Of a stretch of 64,000 nucleotides of DNA, positions 1 to 8,420 are shown in pieces (the first letter of the stretch is position 1; the number at the start of each line of letters is the position of its first letter). The stretch spans positions 1,674,001 to 1,738,000 of the forward strand of contig NZ_JAPEMT010000002.1 in NCBI RefSeq assembly GCF_026342435.1. Reading direction: 5' to 3'. Below the pieces are notes generated by a model. It was not told where the DNA came from, did no database searches, and was given only the letters and a program-made list of their open reading frames with translations. Source of the stretch: Streptomyces sp. NBC_00237 (GTDB lineage: Bacteria > Actinomycetota > Actinomycetes > Streptomycetales > Streptomycetaceae). The translations under genes and the position numbers were made by a program.

Positions 1-238
1 GGCGGGCGGCGACCACCGCACCGCCTTCGCCGCGTACGAGGCCGGGTTCCGGGACTTCGCCAAGGGCTGCCAGAAGGTCGCGGGCAACGCGGGCCCGTTC
101 CTCGCACCGCCCACCGCACGCAAGATCCGTCAGCGGGACCTCATGTACCGGATGCTCTCCGCGCGCCCCCTCGCCCGCTTCTTCAAGAAGCTGACCGAGA
201 AGGCGGCGACGGACATCGTGCTGCGCGACTATCCCTGA
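1..238 (+). CDS. FAD-dependent monooxygenase, C-terminal fragment
   Basis: Only the last 78 codons are inside the window; the gene begins to the left. The frame is open from base 2 and ends in TGA at 236-238. The visible segment reads AGGDHRTAFAAYE near its start and ends ATDIVLRDYP. The Gly-Gly-Asp followed by an Ala-Tyr-Glu helix, and then a Pro-rich AGPFLAPPTARKIRLRD-like stretch, is typical of the C-terminal tail of single-component FAD monooxygenases of the PHBH fold. The FAD-binding GxGxxG and GD motifs would lie outside the window, so cofactor and substrate cannot be judged. It is convergent with thiD, with only about 50 bp between the two stops. Confidence 0.6.
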   Translation, partial: AGGDHRTAFAAYEAGFRDFAKGCQKVAGNAGPFLAPPTARKIRQRDLMYRMLSARPLARFFKKLTEKAATDIVLRDYP

Positions 239-290
239 TGGTCCTGGTGCTCTTGGTGCCCCCGGTGGCCCCGGTGCTCCCGAGCGGTCA

Positions 291-1136
291 TCAGCGGCCG
301 GACCGCGTCGTCCCCTCCGCCGGGTTCCGCAGTCGCCAGCCGTGGTCGACGGGGCCGATGCCCGCGCCCAGCGCGAAGCCCGCCGCGATGGCCTCCGTGA
401 CGTACTCCTTCGCGGCCGAGACCGCCTGCGGCACGTCGAGGCCCTTCGCGAGGCCCGAGGCGATGGCGGAGGCGAGCGTGCAACCGGTGCCGTGCGTATG
501 GCGGTTGTCGTAGCGGGGGGCGCGGAGCCAGTGTTCGTCGGTGCCGTCGGTGAGCAAGTCGACGGCGTCGCCCGGGAGATGGCCGCCCTTGATCAGCACC
601 CAACGCGGACCGCAGGCCAGGAGTGCGTCCGCCGCCTCGCGCATGCCCGACTCCGACTCCACGCGTACGCCCGTGAGTTGGGCCACCTCGTCGAGGTTGG
701 GGGTGGCGACCGTGGCGGTCGGCAGCAGGTGCTTGCGTACGGACTGCACGGCCGAGGCGGCGAGGAGGGAGTCGCCGTGCTTGGAGACGCCCACCGGGTC
801 GACGACGACCGGCGCGTCCGTGGCGGCGAGGAGGGCCGCCACCTCCTCCACCAGTTCGGCGGACGACAGCATGCCGGTCTTCACGGCCTGGACGCCGATG
901 TCGTCGACGACGCTGCGGTACTGGGCGCGGACGGCCTCCACCGGAAGATCCCAAACCCCTTGTACGCCAAGGGAGTTCTGGGCGGTGACGGCGGTCAGCA
1001 CGCTCATCCCGTGCACACCCAGCGCCAGCATCGTCTTCAGGTCCGCCTGAATGCCCGCACCGCCGCCGGAGTCGGAACCGGCGACGGTGAGCACGCAGGG
1101 GAGCACGCCGTGACGTGCGGCAGGAGTTATTCGCAT
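291..1136 (-). CDS. thiD: hydroxymethylpyrimidine/phosphomethylpyrimidine kinase ThiD
   Basis: ThiD phosphorylates HMP and HMP-phosphate to HMP-pyrophosphate in cytosolic thiamine biosynthesis. The 281-residue protein has the ribokinase-family N-terminus AGSDSGGGAGIQADLKT near residues 19-35, a conserved VVDPVGVSKHGD segment, and the C-terminal anion-hole motif HGTGCTLASAIASGLA. Length matches stand-alone ThiD. The start chosen is the ATG at 1136; a GTG ten codons downstream has no better ribosome-binding site. The gene lies 34 bp downstream of thiL on the same strand, so the two thiamine kinases are probably co-transcribed. No TPP riboswitch was recognised upstream of either gene. Confidence 0.95.
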   Translation of the reverse strand: MRITPAARHGVLPCVLTVAGSDSGGGAGIQADLKTMLALGVHGMSVLTAVTAQNSLGVQGVWDLPVEAVRAQYRSVVDDIGVQAVKTGMLSSAELVEEVAALLAATDAPVVVDPVGVSKHGDSLLAASAVQSVRKHLLPTATVATPNLDEVAQLTGVRVESESGMREAADALLACGPRWVLIKGGHLPGDAVDLLTDGTDEHWLRAPRYDNRHTHGTGCTLASAIASGLAKGLDVPQAVSAAKEYVTEAIAAGFALGAGIGPVDHGWRLRNPAEGTTRSGR

Positions 1137-1170
1137 ACCTGCGAATGTAGCGCGGCCGCGCGGGGGACCC

Positions 1171-2136
1171 TCAGCCCTCGATGTCGCCGAAGTGGTCCCA
1201 GCCGCCCTTGTTCGTCCAGGGCGCCCCGTCGACCGTCACCTGCGGCAGCGCGGACGGGTTGAGAACCTCGCCGATGACCTTCCAGCGGGCCGGGAGCTTC
1301 ACGTCCGGCGGGAAGGTCGCCACGATCGCGTGGTCCTCTCCCCCGGTCAGCACCCACTGGAGCGGGTCGACGCCCACCGCCTGACCGATGTCCGACATCT
1401 GGGTGGGGATGTCGATGAGACCGGAACGCAGGTCGATGCGGACCTTGCTCGCCTCGGCGATGTGCCCGAGGTCGGCGACCAGGCCGTCGCTGACGTCGGT
1501 CATCGCGGTCGCACCGAGCCCGGCCGCCGCGGGGCCCGCGTGGTACGGGGGTTCGGGGCGGCGGTGCGCCTCGACGAAGGCGCGCGGCGAGCGGAAGCCG
1601 CGCGAGAGGACGGCGTGGCCCGCGGCCGACCAGCCGAGCCAGCCGGTCACGGCGACGACGTCGCCCGGCCGGGCGCCCGAGCGCACCACGGGTTCGTGGT
1701 TGCGCAGGTCGCCGAGAGCGGTGATGGCGACCGTGATGGTGTCTCCGCGTACGACGTCCCCGCCGACCACGGCCGCGCCCGCGACCTGGCACTCGTCGCG
1801 CAGCCCGTCCATCAGCTCGGTCGGCCAGGTGGCCGGGAGTTCGGCGGGGACGACGAGGCCCAGCAGGAGTGCGGTCGGTACGGCGCCCATGGCCGCGATG
1901 TCCGCCAGGTTCTGGGCGGCGGCCTTGCGGCCCACGTCGTACGCCGTCGACCAGTCGCGCCGGAAGTGCCGTCCCTCCAGGAGGATGTCGGTGCTCGCGA
2001 CGACCCTGCGGTCCGGTGCCGCGACGACAGCCGCGTCGTCGCCGGGCCCGAGCCGTACGGCCGGGGTGGAGGTGAGGCGGGAGGTCAGCTCTCTGATGAG
2101 GCCGAACTCTCCCAGCTCGCCCACGGTGCCCTTCAT
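1171..2136 (-). CDS. thiL: thiamine-monophosphate kinase ThiL
   Basis: ThiL phosphorylates thiamine phosphate to thiamine diphosphate, the last step of the pathway. The 321-residue protein shows the PurM/ThiL-fold landmarks. These are GELGEFGLIREL at the N-terminus, the nucleotide and metal site LGPGDDAAVV near residues 30-39, STDILLEGRHF, the AAQNLADIAAMGA helix, and TDVSDGLVADLGHIA near the C-terminal half. The start ATG at 2136 is preceded by AGAAGGGG. It is the first gene of a thiL-thiD pair and is divergent from the Lrp-like gene at 2358. Confidence 0.96.
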   Translation of the reverse strand: MKGTVGELGEFGLIRELTSRLTSTPAVRLGPGDDAAVVAAPDRRVVASTDILLEGRHFRRDWSTAYDVGRKAAAQNLADIAAMGAVPTALLLGLVVPAELPATWPTELMDGLRDECQVAGAAVVGGDVVRGDTITVAITALGDLRNHEPVVRSGARPGDVVAVTGWLGWSAAGHAVLSRGFRSPRAFVEAHRRPEPPYHAGPAAAGLGATAMTDVSDGLVADLGHIAEASKVRIDLRSGLIDIPTQMSDIGQAVGVDPLQWVLTGGEDHAIVATFPPDVKLPARWKVIGEVLNPSALPQVTVDGAPWTNKGGWDHFGDIEG

Positions 2137-2357
2137 GAATGTGCCCCTTCTGCCCCAGTGCGCTTGCGGTCGCGAGCCAGCACTGCTCTAGGTACCGTCA
2201 ACACGTACGTCAACTTCTGTTCGCCGCACGCCACGACGCGCTTCTCGCGTACGGGCGTGACCGGCCGCGCAAGTCTCCCCACCACCCGCGACGACACGGT
2301 ACGGTGGCGTCTCTTTCCCCCACCCCACATGATCCTCGTGGCCGCCTTGGAGGTTCC

Positions 2358-2591
2358 GTGGTACAGGCGTACATCCTCATCCAGACCGAAGTCGGCAAGG
2401 CTTCGACGGTCGCCGACACGATCGGCAAGATAACGGGAGTCATCCAGGCCGAGGACGTGACAGGACCCTACGACGTGATCGTGCGGGCCCAGTCGGAAAC
2501 GGTCGACGAGCTCGGCCGCATGGTGGTCGCCAAGATCCAGCAGGTGGACGGCATCACCCGCACTCTGACCTGCCCGGTCGTCCACCTGTAG
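2358..2591 (+). CDS. stand-alone Lrp/AsnC-type ligand-binding (RAM) domain protein
   Basis: This is a 77-residue protein that lacks the helix-turn-helix of Lrp/AsnC regulators and consists only of the RAM/ASNC effector-binding domain. It begins VVQAYILIQTEVGKAS, carries GVIQAEDVTGPYDVIV in the middle, and ends TLTCPVVHL. The GTG start at 2358 is fixed by GGAGG at 2349-2353; a longer in-frame extension upstream has no ribosome-binding site. The family is widespread in actinobacteria next to ddl and thiL and is presumed to sense amino acids or to partner with full-length Lrp proteins. That role is inference. It is divergent from thiL. Confidence 0.88.
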   Translation: MVQAYILIQTEVGKASTVADTIGKITGVIQAEDVTGPYDVIVRAQSETVDELGRMVVAKIQQVDGITRTLTCPVVHL

Positions 2592-2721
2592 GGGCTGTCC
2601 GGCGGTTCCGGCCGCAGTCGCGTGCCCTGGCACGCACTCCCCCAAGGTCTTAAGGACCAGGGGGACCCCCTGCGGCGTTGTCGTCACTCGCCATGTCTCC
2701 CTCCTCCGCCTTGCAGCTGCA

Positions 2722-2760
2722 CGCTTCCCCCAAGCTCTCGGCTTCGCTCGACCGGGGGGA
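2722..2760. repeat. interspersed streptomycete palindromic repeat, copy 1
   Basis: The intergenic stretch between the Lrp-like and DUF3515 genes contains a C-run, the core CAAGCTCTCGGCTTCGCTCG at 2731-2750, and then a G-run, forming a potential stem. The same core occurs at 37841-37861, inside the lasso exporter reading frame. Elements of this type are, to my knowledge, dispersed through Streptomyces genomes, usually between genes. A second C-run/G-run stem lies just upstream at about 2622-2669. Confidence 0.7.
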
Positions 2761-2860
2761 AGACCCCATCGGCCCCGCTCAGCCGCACCGAGAAAGGTGA
2801 GGTCACCGTCATGCGACCCGACCCGCCGGACAGCTCCTGCCCCCGTCTACGCTTGGTCGG

Positions 2861-3349
2861 GTGACTTCCTCGACCCACCGGCTCCGCCGCACCTCGGCCG
2901 CCGCAGCGATACTGCTGTCGGCGGCCGTTGCCTGTTCTCCCGCCGACGGTTCCGCGTCCGTGGCGGTTCCTTCGCCGGACGCCGAGGTCGCGGGGTACTG
3001 CAAGGCACTCCACAAGGAGCTCCCGGAGAAGGTCATCGAGGACGTGCCCCGACGGGACGCGTCGCCCGAATCCCCGTACACGGCGGCCTGGGGCGACCCC
3101 GCGATCGTACTGCGCTGCGGGATCGAGCGGCCCGCCGAGGCCATCGACCCGGACAACAACGCCGTCGAGGTCAACGGCGTCGGCTGGGTCGTCGACGACC
3201 GGGGCGACGACGGGATCCGCTTCATCTCCCGCTACCGGGAGGCGTACGTGGAACTCCTGGTGCCCGCCTCGTACCAGGCGGACGCGGGCATCCTCGTGGA
3301 GTTCGCGAAGCCCGTCGAGAAGTCGATCCCCAAGACCATCGACGACTGA
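2861..3349 (+). CDS. DUF3515 family putative lipoprotein
   Basis: A 162-residue exported protein. It has a basic N-terminus (THRLRR), a hydrophobic segment at about residues 11-24, and an LSAAVAC sequence at about 19-25 that resembles a lipobox with Cys25 as the modified residue. The rest matches the DUF3515 pattern: CKALHKELPEKV, TAAWGDPAIVLRCG and a C-terminal FISRYREAYVELLVP. The GTG start at 2861 is the first that includes the basic leader. Function is unknown. Its position between the Lrp-like gene and ddl is, as I recall, conserved in Streptomyces and may point to an envelope role. It is convergent with ddl. Confidence 0.85.
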   Translation: MTSSTHRLRRTSAAAAILLSAAVACSPADGSASVAVPSPDAEVAGYCKALHKELPEKVIEDVPRRDASPESPYTAAWGDPAIVLRCGIERPAEAIDPDNNAVEVNGVGWVVDDRGDDGIRFISRYREAYVELLVPASYQADAGILVEFAKPVEKSIPKTIDD

Positions 3350-3378
3350 GCCGGTCCGCCCGGGGGCGGACCGGCTCA
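3347..3378. terminator. bidirectional terminator between DUF3515 gene and ddl
   Basis: A perfect 14-bp stem, TGAGCCGGTCCGCC, with loop CGGG and its inverse. The TGA stop of the DUF3515 gene is the first three bases of the stem. It sits between two convergent genes and can serve both strands; no long T-run follows, as is usual in Streptomyces. Confidence 0.85.
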
Positions 3379-3392
3379 CGTCTCGGGAGGGT

Positions 3393-4550
3393 TCAGCGCA
3401 GGCCCGTCGGGCGGCGCAGCGCCGCCTGGATCAGCAGGTCGACCAGCTCCGGGTAGGAGACGCCGGTCTCCTGCCACATGCGCGGGTACATCGAGATCGG
3501 CGTGAAGCCCGGCATCGTGTTGATCTCGTTGATCACGAACTCGCCGTTGTCCTGGAGGAAGAAGTCCGCCCGGACCAGGCCCTCGCAGGACGCCGCGTCG
3601 AACGCCGCGACCGCGAGGCGCTGGAGTTCGGCGGTCTGCGCCTCGGTCAGCGGCGCGGGGACGATTCCGGCCGCCGAGTCGATGTACTTCGCCTCGAAGT
3701 CGTAGAAGTCGTGCGCGGAGACCGGCGGGATCTCGGCGGGCACGCTCGCGCGCGGGCCGTCCTCGAACTCCAGCACTCCGCACTCGATCTCGCGCCCGGT
3801 GAGCAGCGACTCGACGAGCACCTTGGGGTCGTGGCGCCGGGCCTCCTCGATCGCCTCGTCGAGCCCGGAGAGGTCGCCCACCTTGGTGATGCCCATCGAG
3901 GAGCCGCCGCGCGCGGGCTTCACGAAGAGCGGCCAGCCGTGCTCTGCGGCGAAGTCGACGATGCGCGCACGGGCGGCGGAGGGGTCGGCCGCCCACTCAC
4001 GCGGGCGGATCACCTCGTAGGGGCCGACCGGCAGCCCGAAGGAGAGGAAGACCCGCTTCATGTACTCCTTGTCCTGGCCGACGGCCGAGGAGAGCACGCC
4101 CGAGCCGACGTACGGGACGCCGGAGAGTTCGAGGAGGCCCTGCAGGGTGCCGTCCTCGCCGTACGGGCCGTGGAGCACGGGGAAGACGACGTCGACCTCG
4201 CCGAGCGCCTTGGGCACCGAGCCCGGCTCGCTGTAGACGACCTCGCGGTTGGCCGGGTCCACGGAGAGGACGACCGTGCTGTCGGAGGAGTCCGTGAGCT
4301 GCTCGACGTTGGGGACCTTGCGCTCGGTGATCGCCATCCGGTCGGGTTCGTCGGCGGCCAGCACCCAACGCCCTTCCAGGGTGATGCCGATCGGCAGCAC
4401 GTCGTACTTCTCGCGGTCGATGGCCCGCATGACGGCACCGGCCGTGACGACCGAGATTCCGTGTTCGGAGCTGCGACCGCCGAAGACGACGGCCACACGC
4501 GGCTTGCGGGGCTCCTGGTCAGGGCTCTGGGGGAGGTTCTCGCTGCTCAT
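3393..4550 (-). CDS. ddlA: D-alanine--D-alanine ligase
   Basis: Ddl joins two D-Ala using ATP to supply the terminal dipeptide of peptidoglycan precursors; it acts in the cytosol. The 385-residue protein begins with a Gln/Glu-rich tail followed by RVAVVFGGRSSEHGIS. It contains VFPVLHGPYGEDGT, GVLSSAVGQDKEYMK, the ATP-grasp loop KPARGGSSMGI and a metal-binding NEINTMPGFTPISMYP near the C-terminus. Length and motifs are those of Ddl rather than VanA-type D-Ala-D-Lac ligases. The ATG at 4550 is used. gpsA lies 58 bp upstream on the same strand, so plsC-gpsA-ddl may form one transcript. Confidence 0.95.
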   Translation of the reverse strand: MSSENLPQSPDQEPRKPRVAVVFGGRSSEHGISVVTAGAVMRAIDREKYDVLPIGITLEGRWVLAADEPDRMAITERKVPNVEQLTDSSDSTVVLSVDPANREVVYSEPGSVPKALGEVDVVFPVLHGPYGEDGTLQGLLELSGVPYVGSGVLSSAVGQDKEYMKRVFLSFGLPVGPYEVIRPREWAADPSAARARIVDFAAEHGWPLFVKPARGGSSMGITKVGDLSGLDEAIEEARRHDPKVLVESLLTGREIECGVLEFEDGPRASVPAEIPPVSAHDFYDFEAKYIDSAAGIVPAPLTEAQTAELQRLAVAAFDAASCEGLVRADFFLQDNGEFVINEINTMPGFTPISMYPRMWQETGVSYPELVDLLIQAALRRPTGLR

Positions 4551-4608
4551 ATCGGCTTGAGGGTACCCGAGGAGCCCTTGCGCATCCGTAGCGGACGCCG
4601 CGTGGAAC

Positions 4609-5607
4609 TCAGCGTTCCGGCTTGGCGCTGCGCGACATCAGCTCCTTCACCGCGACCAGCGGCGGCTTGCCCTCGTGGACGATGCTCACCACCGTCTCGG
4701 TGATCGGCATCTCGACGCCGTGCCGCGTCGCCAGATCCAGTACGGACTCGCAGGACTTGACGCCCTCGGCGGTCTGCTTGGTGGCGGCGACGGCCTCCTG
4801 GAGCGTCATGCCACGCCCCAGGTTGGTGCCGAAGGTGTTGTTGCGCGACAGCGGCGAGGAGCAGGTGGCGACGAGGTCGCCCATGCCCGCGAGCCCGGCG
4901 AAGGTGTGCGCGTCGGCGCCCATCGCGAGGCCGAGCCGGGTCGTCTCGGCGAGCCCGCGCGTGATCAGGGACGCCTTGGTGTTGTCGCCCATGCCCATGC
5001 CGTTGGTGATGCCGACGGCCAGCGCGATGACGTTCTTGACCGCGCCGCCCAGTTCCACGCCGACCACGTCGGTGGTGGTGTACGGGCGGAAGTACGGGGT
5101 GTGGCAGGCGGCCTGGAACCGTACGGCGGCGTCCTCGTCGCGGCAGGCGACCACGGCTGCGGCGGGGTGCCTGGCGGCGATCTCCTTGGAGAGGTTGGGG
5201 CCGCTGAGTACGGCGACCCGCTCCTCGGGCACCTTCGCGACCTCGGCGATGACCTCGCTCATCCGCTTGGCGGTGCCGAGTTCGACGCCCTTCATCAGCG
5301 AGACGAGGACGGAGTCGGCGGGCAGCAGGTCCTTCCAGCCGCTCAGGTTCTCCCGGAGCGTCTGGGAGGGGATGCACAGCACCGCGAAGTCCGCGCCCGC
5401 AGCCGCCTCGGCGGCGTCCGCGGTGGCGGTGATGCCGTCCGGGAGCTGCACTCCTGGCAGGTAGTCGGGGTTCGTGCGCGTGGCGTTGATGACGTCCGCG
5501 CGGGAGGCGTTGCGGCCCCACAGGGACACCTCGCAGCCCGCGTCGGCGAGCACCATGGCGAAGGCGGTCCCCCAGGAGCCGTTGCCGAAGACGGCGACCC
5601 GTGTCAC
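4609..5607 (-). CDS. gpsA: glycerol-3-phosphate dehydrogenase [NAD(P)+] GpsA
   Basis: GpsA reduces dihydroxyacetone phosphate to sn-glycerol-3-phosphate, the backbone for phospholipid synthesis. The 332-residue protein starts VTRVAVFGNGSWGTAFAM with the Rossmann GxGxxG at residues 8-13. It contains SLMKGVEL, the catalytic-lysine segment ELGGAVKNVIALAVG, and GLAGMGDLVATC. The GTG start at 5607 overlaps the TGA of the upstream acyltransferase by 4 bp (GTGA), which implies translational coupling. The longer open frame reaching 6048 runs antisense to nothing real and is rejected as an N-terminal extension. Confidence 0.96.
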   Translation of the reverse strand: MTRVAVFGNGSWGTAFAMVLADAGCEVSLWGRNASRADVINATRTNPDYLPGVQLPDGITATADAAEAAAGADFAVLCIPSQTLRENLSGWKDLLPADSVLVSLMKGVELGTAKRMSEVIAEVAKVPEERVAVLSGPNLSKEIAARHPAAAVVACRDEDAAVRFQAACHTPYFRPYTTTDVVGVELGGAVKNVIALAVGITNGMGMGDNTKASLITRGLAETTRLGLAMGADAHTFAGLAGMGDLVATCSSPLSRNNTFGTNLGRGMTLQEAVAATKQTAEGVKSCESVLDLATRHGVEMPITETVVSIVHEGKPPLVAVKELMSRSAKPER

Positions 5608-6392
5608 TTGTCGTTCTCCCCCGACTGCTTCGTCTGCGACTGCTGCTTCTTCTTCTCCGCGGCCTTGCGGCGCAGCTCGGCCCGTGCCTTGCGGTGGTCG
5701 TACACCTCGGCGGGCACCGGCTCCTGCCGCACTTCCGCGAGGAGTTCGGTGATGGCGGCCATGATGACCTCGGTCGCCTCGCGGAGCACGTCCGGCGTGG
5801 GTTCCTTGTCGTAGAACCGCTCCAGGTCCACCGGTGGTCCGGCCTGCACCTGGAGGGTCTTGCGCGGGAAGAAGTGCGTCTTCCTGCCCTTCGCGTACGG
5901 CGGCATGGCGAGGTTCGCACCCCACTGGGCGACCGGGATGACGGGCACCCTGGTCTCCAGCGCGACCCGGGCGGCCCCGGTCTTGCCCGCCATCGGCCAC
6001 ATGTCGGGGTCGCGGGTGAGGGTGCCCTCCGGGTAGAAGGCGACGCACTCGCCGCGCTCGATGGCGTCGATGGCGGCCCGGAAGGCGTTCATCGCGTCGG
6101 TGGTCTCGCGGTAGACCGGGATCTGGCCGGTGCCGCGCAGCATCATGCCGACGAACGGGGTCTTGAAGAGGCCCGCCTTGGCCAGGAAGCGCGGCACCCG
6201 GCCGGTGTTGTACTGCCAGTGCGCGTAGGAGAGCGGGTCCACGTAGGAGTTGTGGTTAACGGCGGTGATGAAGCCGCCGTCCGCCGGAATGTGCTCCATT
6301 CCGCGCCAGTCCCGCTTGAAGAGCACAAGCAGCGGGGGTTTGGCGATGACCGCGGCCAGGCGGTACCAGAAGCCGATTCTGCGGCGGGACAC
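5604..6392 (-). CDS. plsC: 1-acyl-sn-glycerol-3-phosphate acyltransferase (PlsC family)
   Basis: It acylates lysophosphatidic acid to phosphatidic acid at the membrane. The protein is 262 residues if the GTG at 6392 is the start (MSRRRIGFWYRLA). An in-frame GTG at 6401 is also open, but it abuts the AGAGGAAGG ribosome-binding sequence at 6401-6409, whereas 6392 is correctly spaced. Motifs: the catalytic NHNSYVDPL (HX4D), the FYPEGTLTRD substrate motif and a PVIPVAQWG segment. The C-terminal 40 residues are highly charged and Lys/Gln-rich. The gene overlaps gpsA by 4 bp, so G3P formation and its acylation are coupled. It is divergent from cofC. Confidence 0.92.
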   Translation of the reverse strand: MSRRRIGFWYRLAAVIAKPPLLVLFKRDWRGMEHIPADGGFITAVNHNSYVDPLSYAHWQYNTGRVPRFLAKAGLFKTPFVGMMLRGTGQIPVYRETTDAMNAFRAAIDAIERGECVAFYPEGTLTRDPDMWPMAGKTGAARVALETRVPVIPVAQWGANLAMPPYAKGRKTHFFPRKTLQVQAGPPVDLERFYDKEPTPDVLREATEVIMAAITELLAEVRQEPVPAEVYDHRKARAELRRKAAEKKKQQSQTKQSGENDK

Positions 6393-6553
6393 TCGGGACA
6401 CCTTCCTCTAGGACCCTGGCCACTGCACCCCGTGTGCACTTGTGCGCCTGGTTCAGGCGGACAAGTGTCGCCCCGGGTCCCTCGTCTGTCGAGAACACCG
6501 TACGCCCCGGCCCGGGGAAGGGGCCTCCTGGCCGGGACGGACCTCGGGCGACA

Positions 6554-7318
6554 ATGGGCCCGTCCGCCTCCCGAACCCCTCGCGCCGCCCGGCAGGGCGC
6601 CGGACGAAAGGCCCGTCCCCTGAACGCGTCCCGGACCCCCCGCTGGTCCCTGGTGGTCCCGCTGAAGCCCTTGGCGCGGGCGAAGAGCAGGCTCGTGCCC
6701 GCCGCCGGGGACGCGCTGCGACCCGGCCTCGCCCTGGCGTTCGCGCAGGACACGGTCGCCGCCGTGCTCGCCTGTCCCTCGGTCCGCGATGTGGTGGTCG
6801 TCACGGACGACCCCACCGCGTCCGCCGCGCTCACGGAGTTGGGCGCGCGGACCGTCCCCGACACTCCGGCCGCCGGTCTCAACGCCGCACTGTCGCACGG
6901 GGTGCGTACGGTGCGGTCCCGCAGGCCCGCCGCCTTCGTCGCCGCCCTCAACGCGGATCTGCCCGCACTGCGCCCCGCCGAATTGCAGCGGGTGCTGGAC
7001 CGTGCGGCGGAATTTCCGCGCGCATTTCTGACCGATGCCGCCGGAATCGGAACTACATTCCTTTCCGCTGCGCCAGAAGTGGAATTCCTGCCCTCGTTCG
7101 GGGGACCTTCCCGTATCCGGCACATGATTTCGGGCGCCGAGGAACTGCTGCTCGAATTGGTGGATTCCGTACGGCAGGACGTGGATACCGGCGAGGACCT
7201 GCGCACCGCGTTCGCCCTGGGCGTGGGCCCGCACACGGCGGCCCTCTCCCCCGCCTTCGCCGAGGCTTCCGCCCTGCTCTCACCGGACAGGCCCTGGCTT
7301 TCGCCCGACAGGGCCTAG
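6554..7318 (+). CDS. cofC: 2-phospho-L-lactate guanylyltransferase CofC
   Basis: CofC activates phospholactate (or phosphoenolpyruvate) with GTP for coenzyme F420 biosynthesis. The core starts WSLVVPLKPLARAKSRL, followed by a nucleotidyltransferase-fold VRDVVVVTDDPTASAA, NADLPALRPAEL and GTTFLSA, as in the CofC family. The protein is 254 residues from the ATG at 6554. The family-typical N-terminus lies about 25 codons further in, so the true start is uncertain; no ATG or GTG in frame is better placed. It is divergent from plsC, with no obvious operon partner apart from the small gene 10 bp downstream. Other F420 genes are not in the window. Confidence 0.85.
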   Translation: MGPSASRTPRAARQGAGRKARPLNASRTPRWSLVVPLKPLARAKSRLVPAAGDALRPGLALAFAQDTVAAVLACPSVRDVVVVTDDPTASAALTELGARTVPDTPAAGLNAALSHGVRTVRSRRPAAFVAALNADLPALRPAELQRVLDRAAEFPRAFLTDAAGIGTTFLSAAPEVEFLPSFGGPSRIRHMISGAEELLLELVDSVRQDVDTGEDLRTAFALGVGPHTAALSPAFAEASALLSPDRPWLSPDRA

Positions 7319-7328
7319 GCTTTCGGGC

Positions 7329-7592
7329 ATGCAGGCGACCGCGTACACGTACGACCCCGAGACCCGCAGCGGCAGTGTGCTGCTCGACGACGGCACCCCG
7401 GTGCCCTTCGACGCGGCGGCCTTCGACGCGGGCGGGCTGCGGCTGCTGCGCGCGGGTCAGCGCGTACGCATCGAGACGGCGGACGGGACCCCGGGCGGGG
7501 CGCCGGTCCGGGCGACCGGCGAGAAGACCGGTGGGGGCGCCGACTGCGGCACGGGCCTCCGGATCACCCTCGTGACCCTCCAGACCTTCTGA
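7329..7592 (+). CDS. small cold-shock-domain-like protein
   Basis: An 87-residue acidic protein starting at the ATG at 7329, 10 bp after cofC. The N-terminal half follows an OB-fold/cold-shock pattern: YDPETRSGSVLLDDGTPVPF, then LLRAGQRVRIET. The C-terminal half is a short Thr/Gly-rich tail. Similar proteins, often called cold-shock-like, occur beside hupS in Streptomyces. It lacks the RNP1/RNP2 aromatic clusters of true CspA proteins, so nucleic-acid binding is doubtful. It is probably translated from the cofC transcript. Confidence 0.7.
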   Translation: MQATAYTYDPETRSGSVLLDDGTPVPFDAAAFDAGGLRLLRAGQRVRIETADGTPGGAPVRATGEKTGGGADCGTGLRITLVTLQTF

Positions 7593-7682
7593 GCGGGGCC
7601 CCTGGGGCCCTTGAGGCCCCCGTGACGCGCGAGAGTCAGCCCCTTCTCCTTCGCCACCCCTGAACCCCTGAGAAAACACCGC

Positions 7683-7712
7683 GGGCCGGGCTCCCCGGAG
7701 GGAGCCCGGCCC
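7683..7712. terminator. hairpin terminator between cold-shock-like gene and hupS
   Basis: A 13-bp perfect inverted repeat, GGGCCGGGCTCCC, with loop CGGA, located between two convergent genes. It is likely to stop transcription from both sides. Confidence 0.85.
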
Positions 7713-7739
7713 GGCGTGTGAGTACCGCGTCGCCCAGAA

Positions 7740-8420
7740 CTACTTCTTCTTGGCGGTGGTCTTCTTCGCGGTGGTCTTGCGCGCCGTGGTCTTCTTGGCG
7801 GGCGCCTTCTTGGCGGTGGCCTTCTTCGCCGGAGCGGTCTTCTTGGCCACGGCCTTCTTGGCGGTGGTGGCGGCCTTCTTGGCCGGAGCGGCCTTCTTGG
7901 CCGTGGCGGTCGCCTTCTTGACGGCCGGGGTGGCCTTCTTGGCGGTCGTCTTCTTCGCCGTCGCCGTGGTCTTCTTGGCGGCCGTCGCGGTCGTCTTCTT
8001 CGCGGCGGTGGCCTTCTTCGTCGCGGTCGCCTTCTTGGCGGTGGCCTTCTTGGCCGCGGCCTTGGCGGTCGTACGGGTGGAAGAACCGCCCGACAGGCTG
8101 CCCTTGGGCGCCTTCTTCACGGCCACGTCGTTCTTCGGGAGCTTCTTCGAGCCCGCGACGAGGTCCTTGAAGCCCTGACCGGCGCGGAAGCGCGGCACGG
8201 ACGTCTTCTTGACCCGAACGCGCTCACCCGTCTGCGGGTTGCGGGCGTAGCGGGCCGGACGGTCCACCTTCTCGAACGAGCCGAAACCGGTGACCGAGAC
8301 GCGGTCGCCGGCGACGACGGCGCGGACGATCGCGTCCAGGACGGCGTCCACGGCGTCAGCGGCCTGCTGACGGCCGCCGACCTTGTCGGCAATCGCTTCT
8401 ACGAGCTGGGCCTTGTTCAC
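7740..8420 (-). CDS. hupS: HU-family DNA-binding protein with histone H1-like tail (HupS)
   Basis: This is the two-domain actinobacterial nucleoid protein. Residues 1 to about 92 are a canonical HU domain (MNKAQLVEAIADKVGG, VTGFGSFEKVDRPARYARNPQTG, FRAGQGFKDLV). Residues of about 100-226 are a Lys/Ala/Thr-rich tail of repeated AKKATA/AKKTT units, resembling eukaryotic H1, ending KKTTAKKTTAKKK. In Streptomyces the orthologue compacts spore chromosomes. The tail is low-complexity, so copy number in this assembly could vary. It has its own promoter region: about 150 bp of relatively AT-rich sequence lies upstream, containing GCAATATATC-like bases on this strand. Confidence 0.95.
   Translation of the reverse strand: MNKAQLVEAIADKVGGRQQAADAVDAVLDAIVRAVVAGDRVSVTGFGSFEKVDRPARYARNPQTGERVRVKKTSVPRFRAGQGFKDLVAGSKKLPKNDVAVKKAPKGSLSGGSSTRTTAKAAAKKATAKKATATKKATAAKKTTATAAKKTTATAKKTTAKKATPAVKKATATAKKAAPAKKAATTAKKAVAKKTAPAKKATAKKAPAKKTTARKTTAKKTTAKKK

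Noticed and set aside
1137..1170. Possible TPP riboswitch for the thiamine genes
   Set aside because: The gap is only 34 bp and the region upstream of thiL lacks the conserved THI-box sequences; none was found.
4609..6048. Fusion of an acyltransferase-like N-terminus to GpsA in one 479-codon frame
   Set aside because: The extra 147 codons are the out-of-frame shadow of plsC; the family-typical GpsA N-terminus begins at the GTG at 5607.
7740..8100. Regular short repeats that might suggest a CRISPR array
   Set aside because: They are the AKK(A/T) codon repeats of the HupS tail; there are no constant repeats separated by unique spacers of uniform length.
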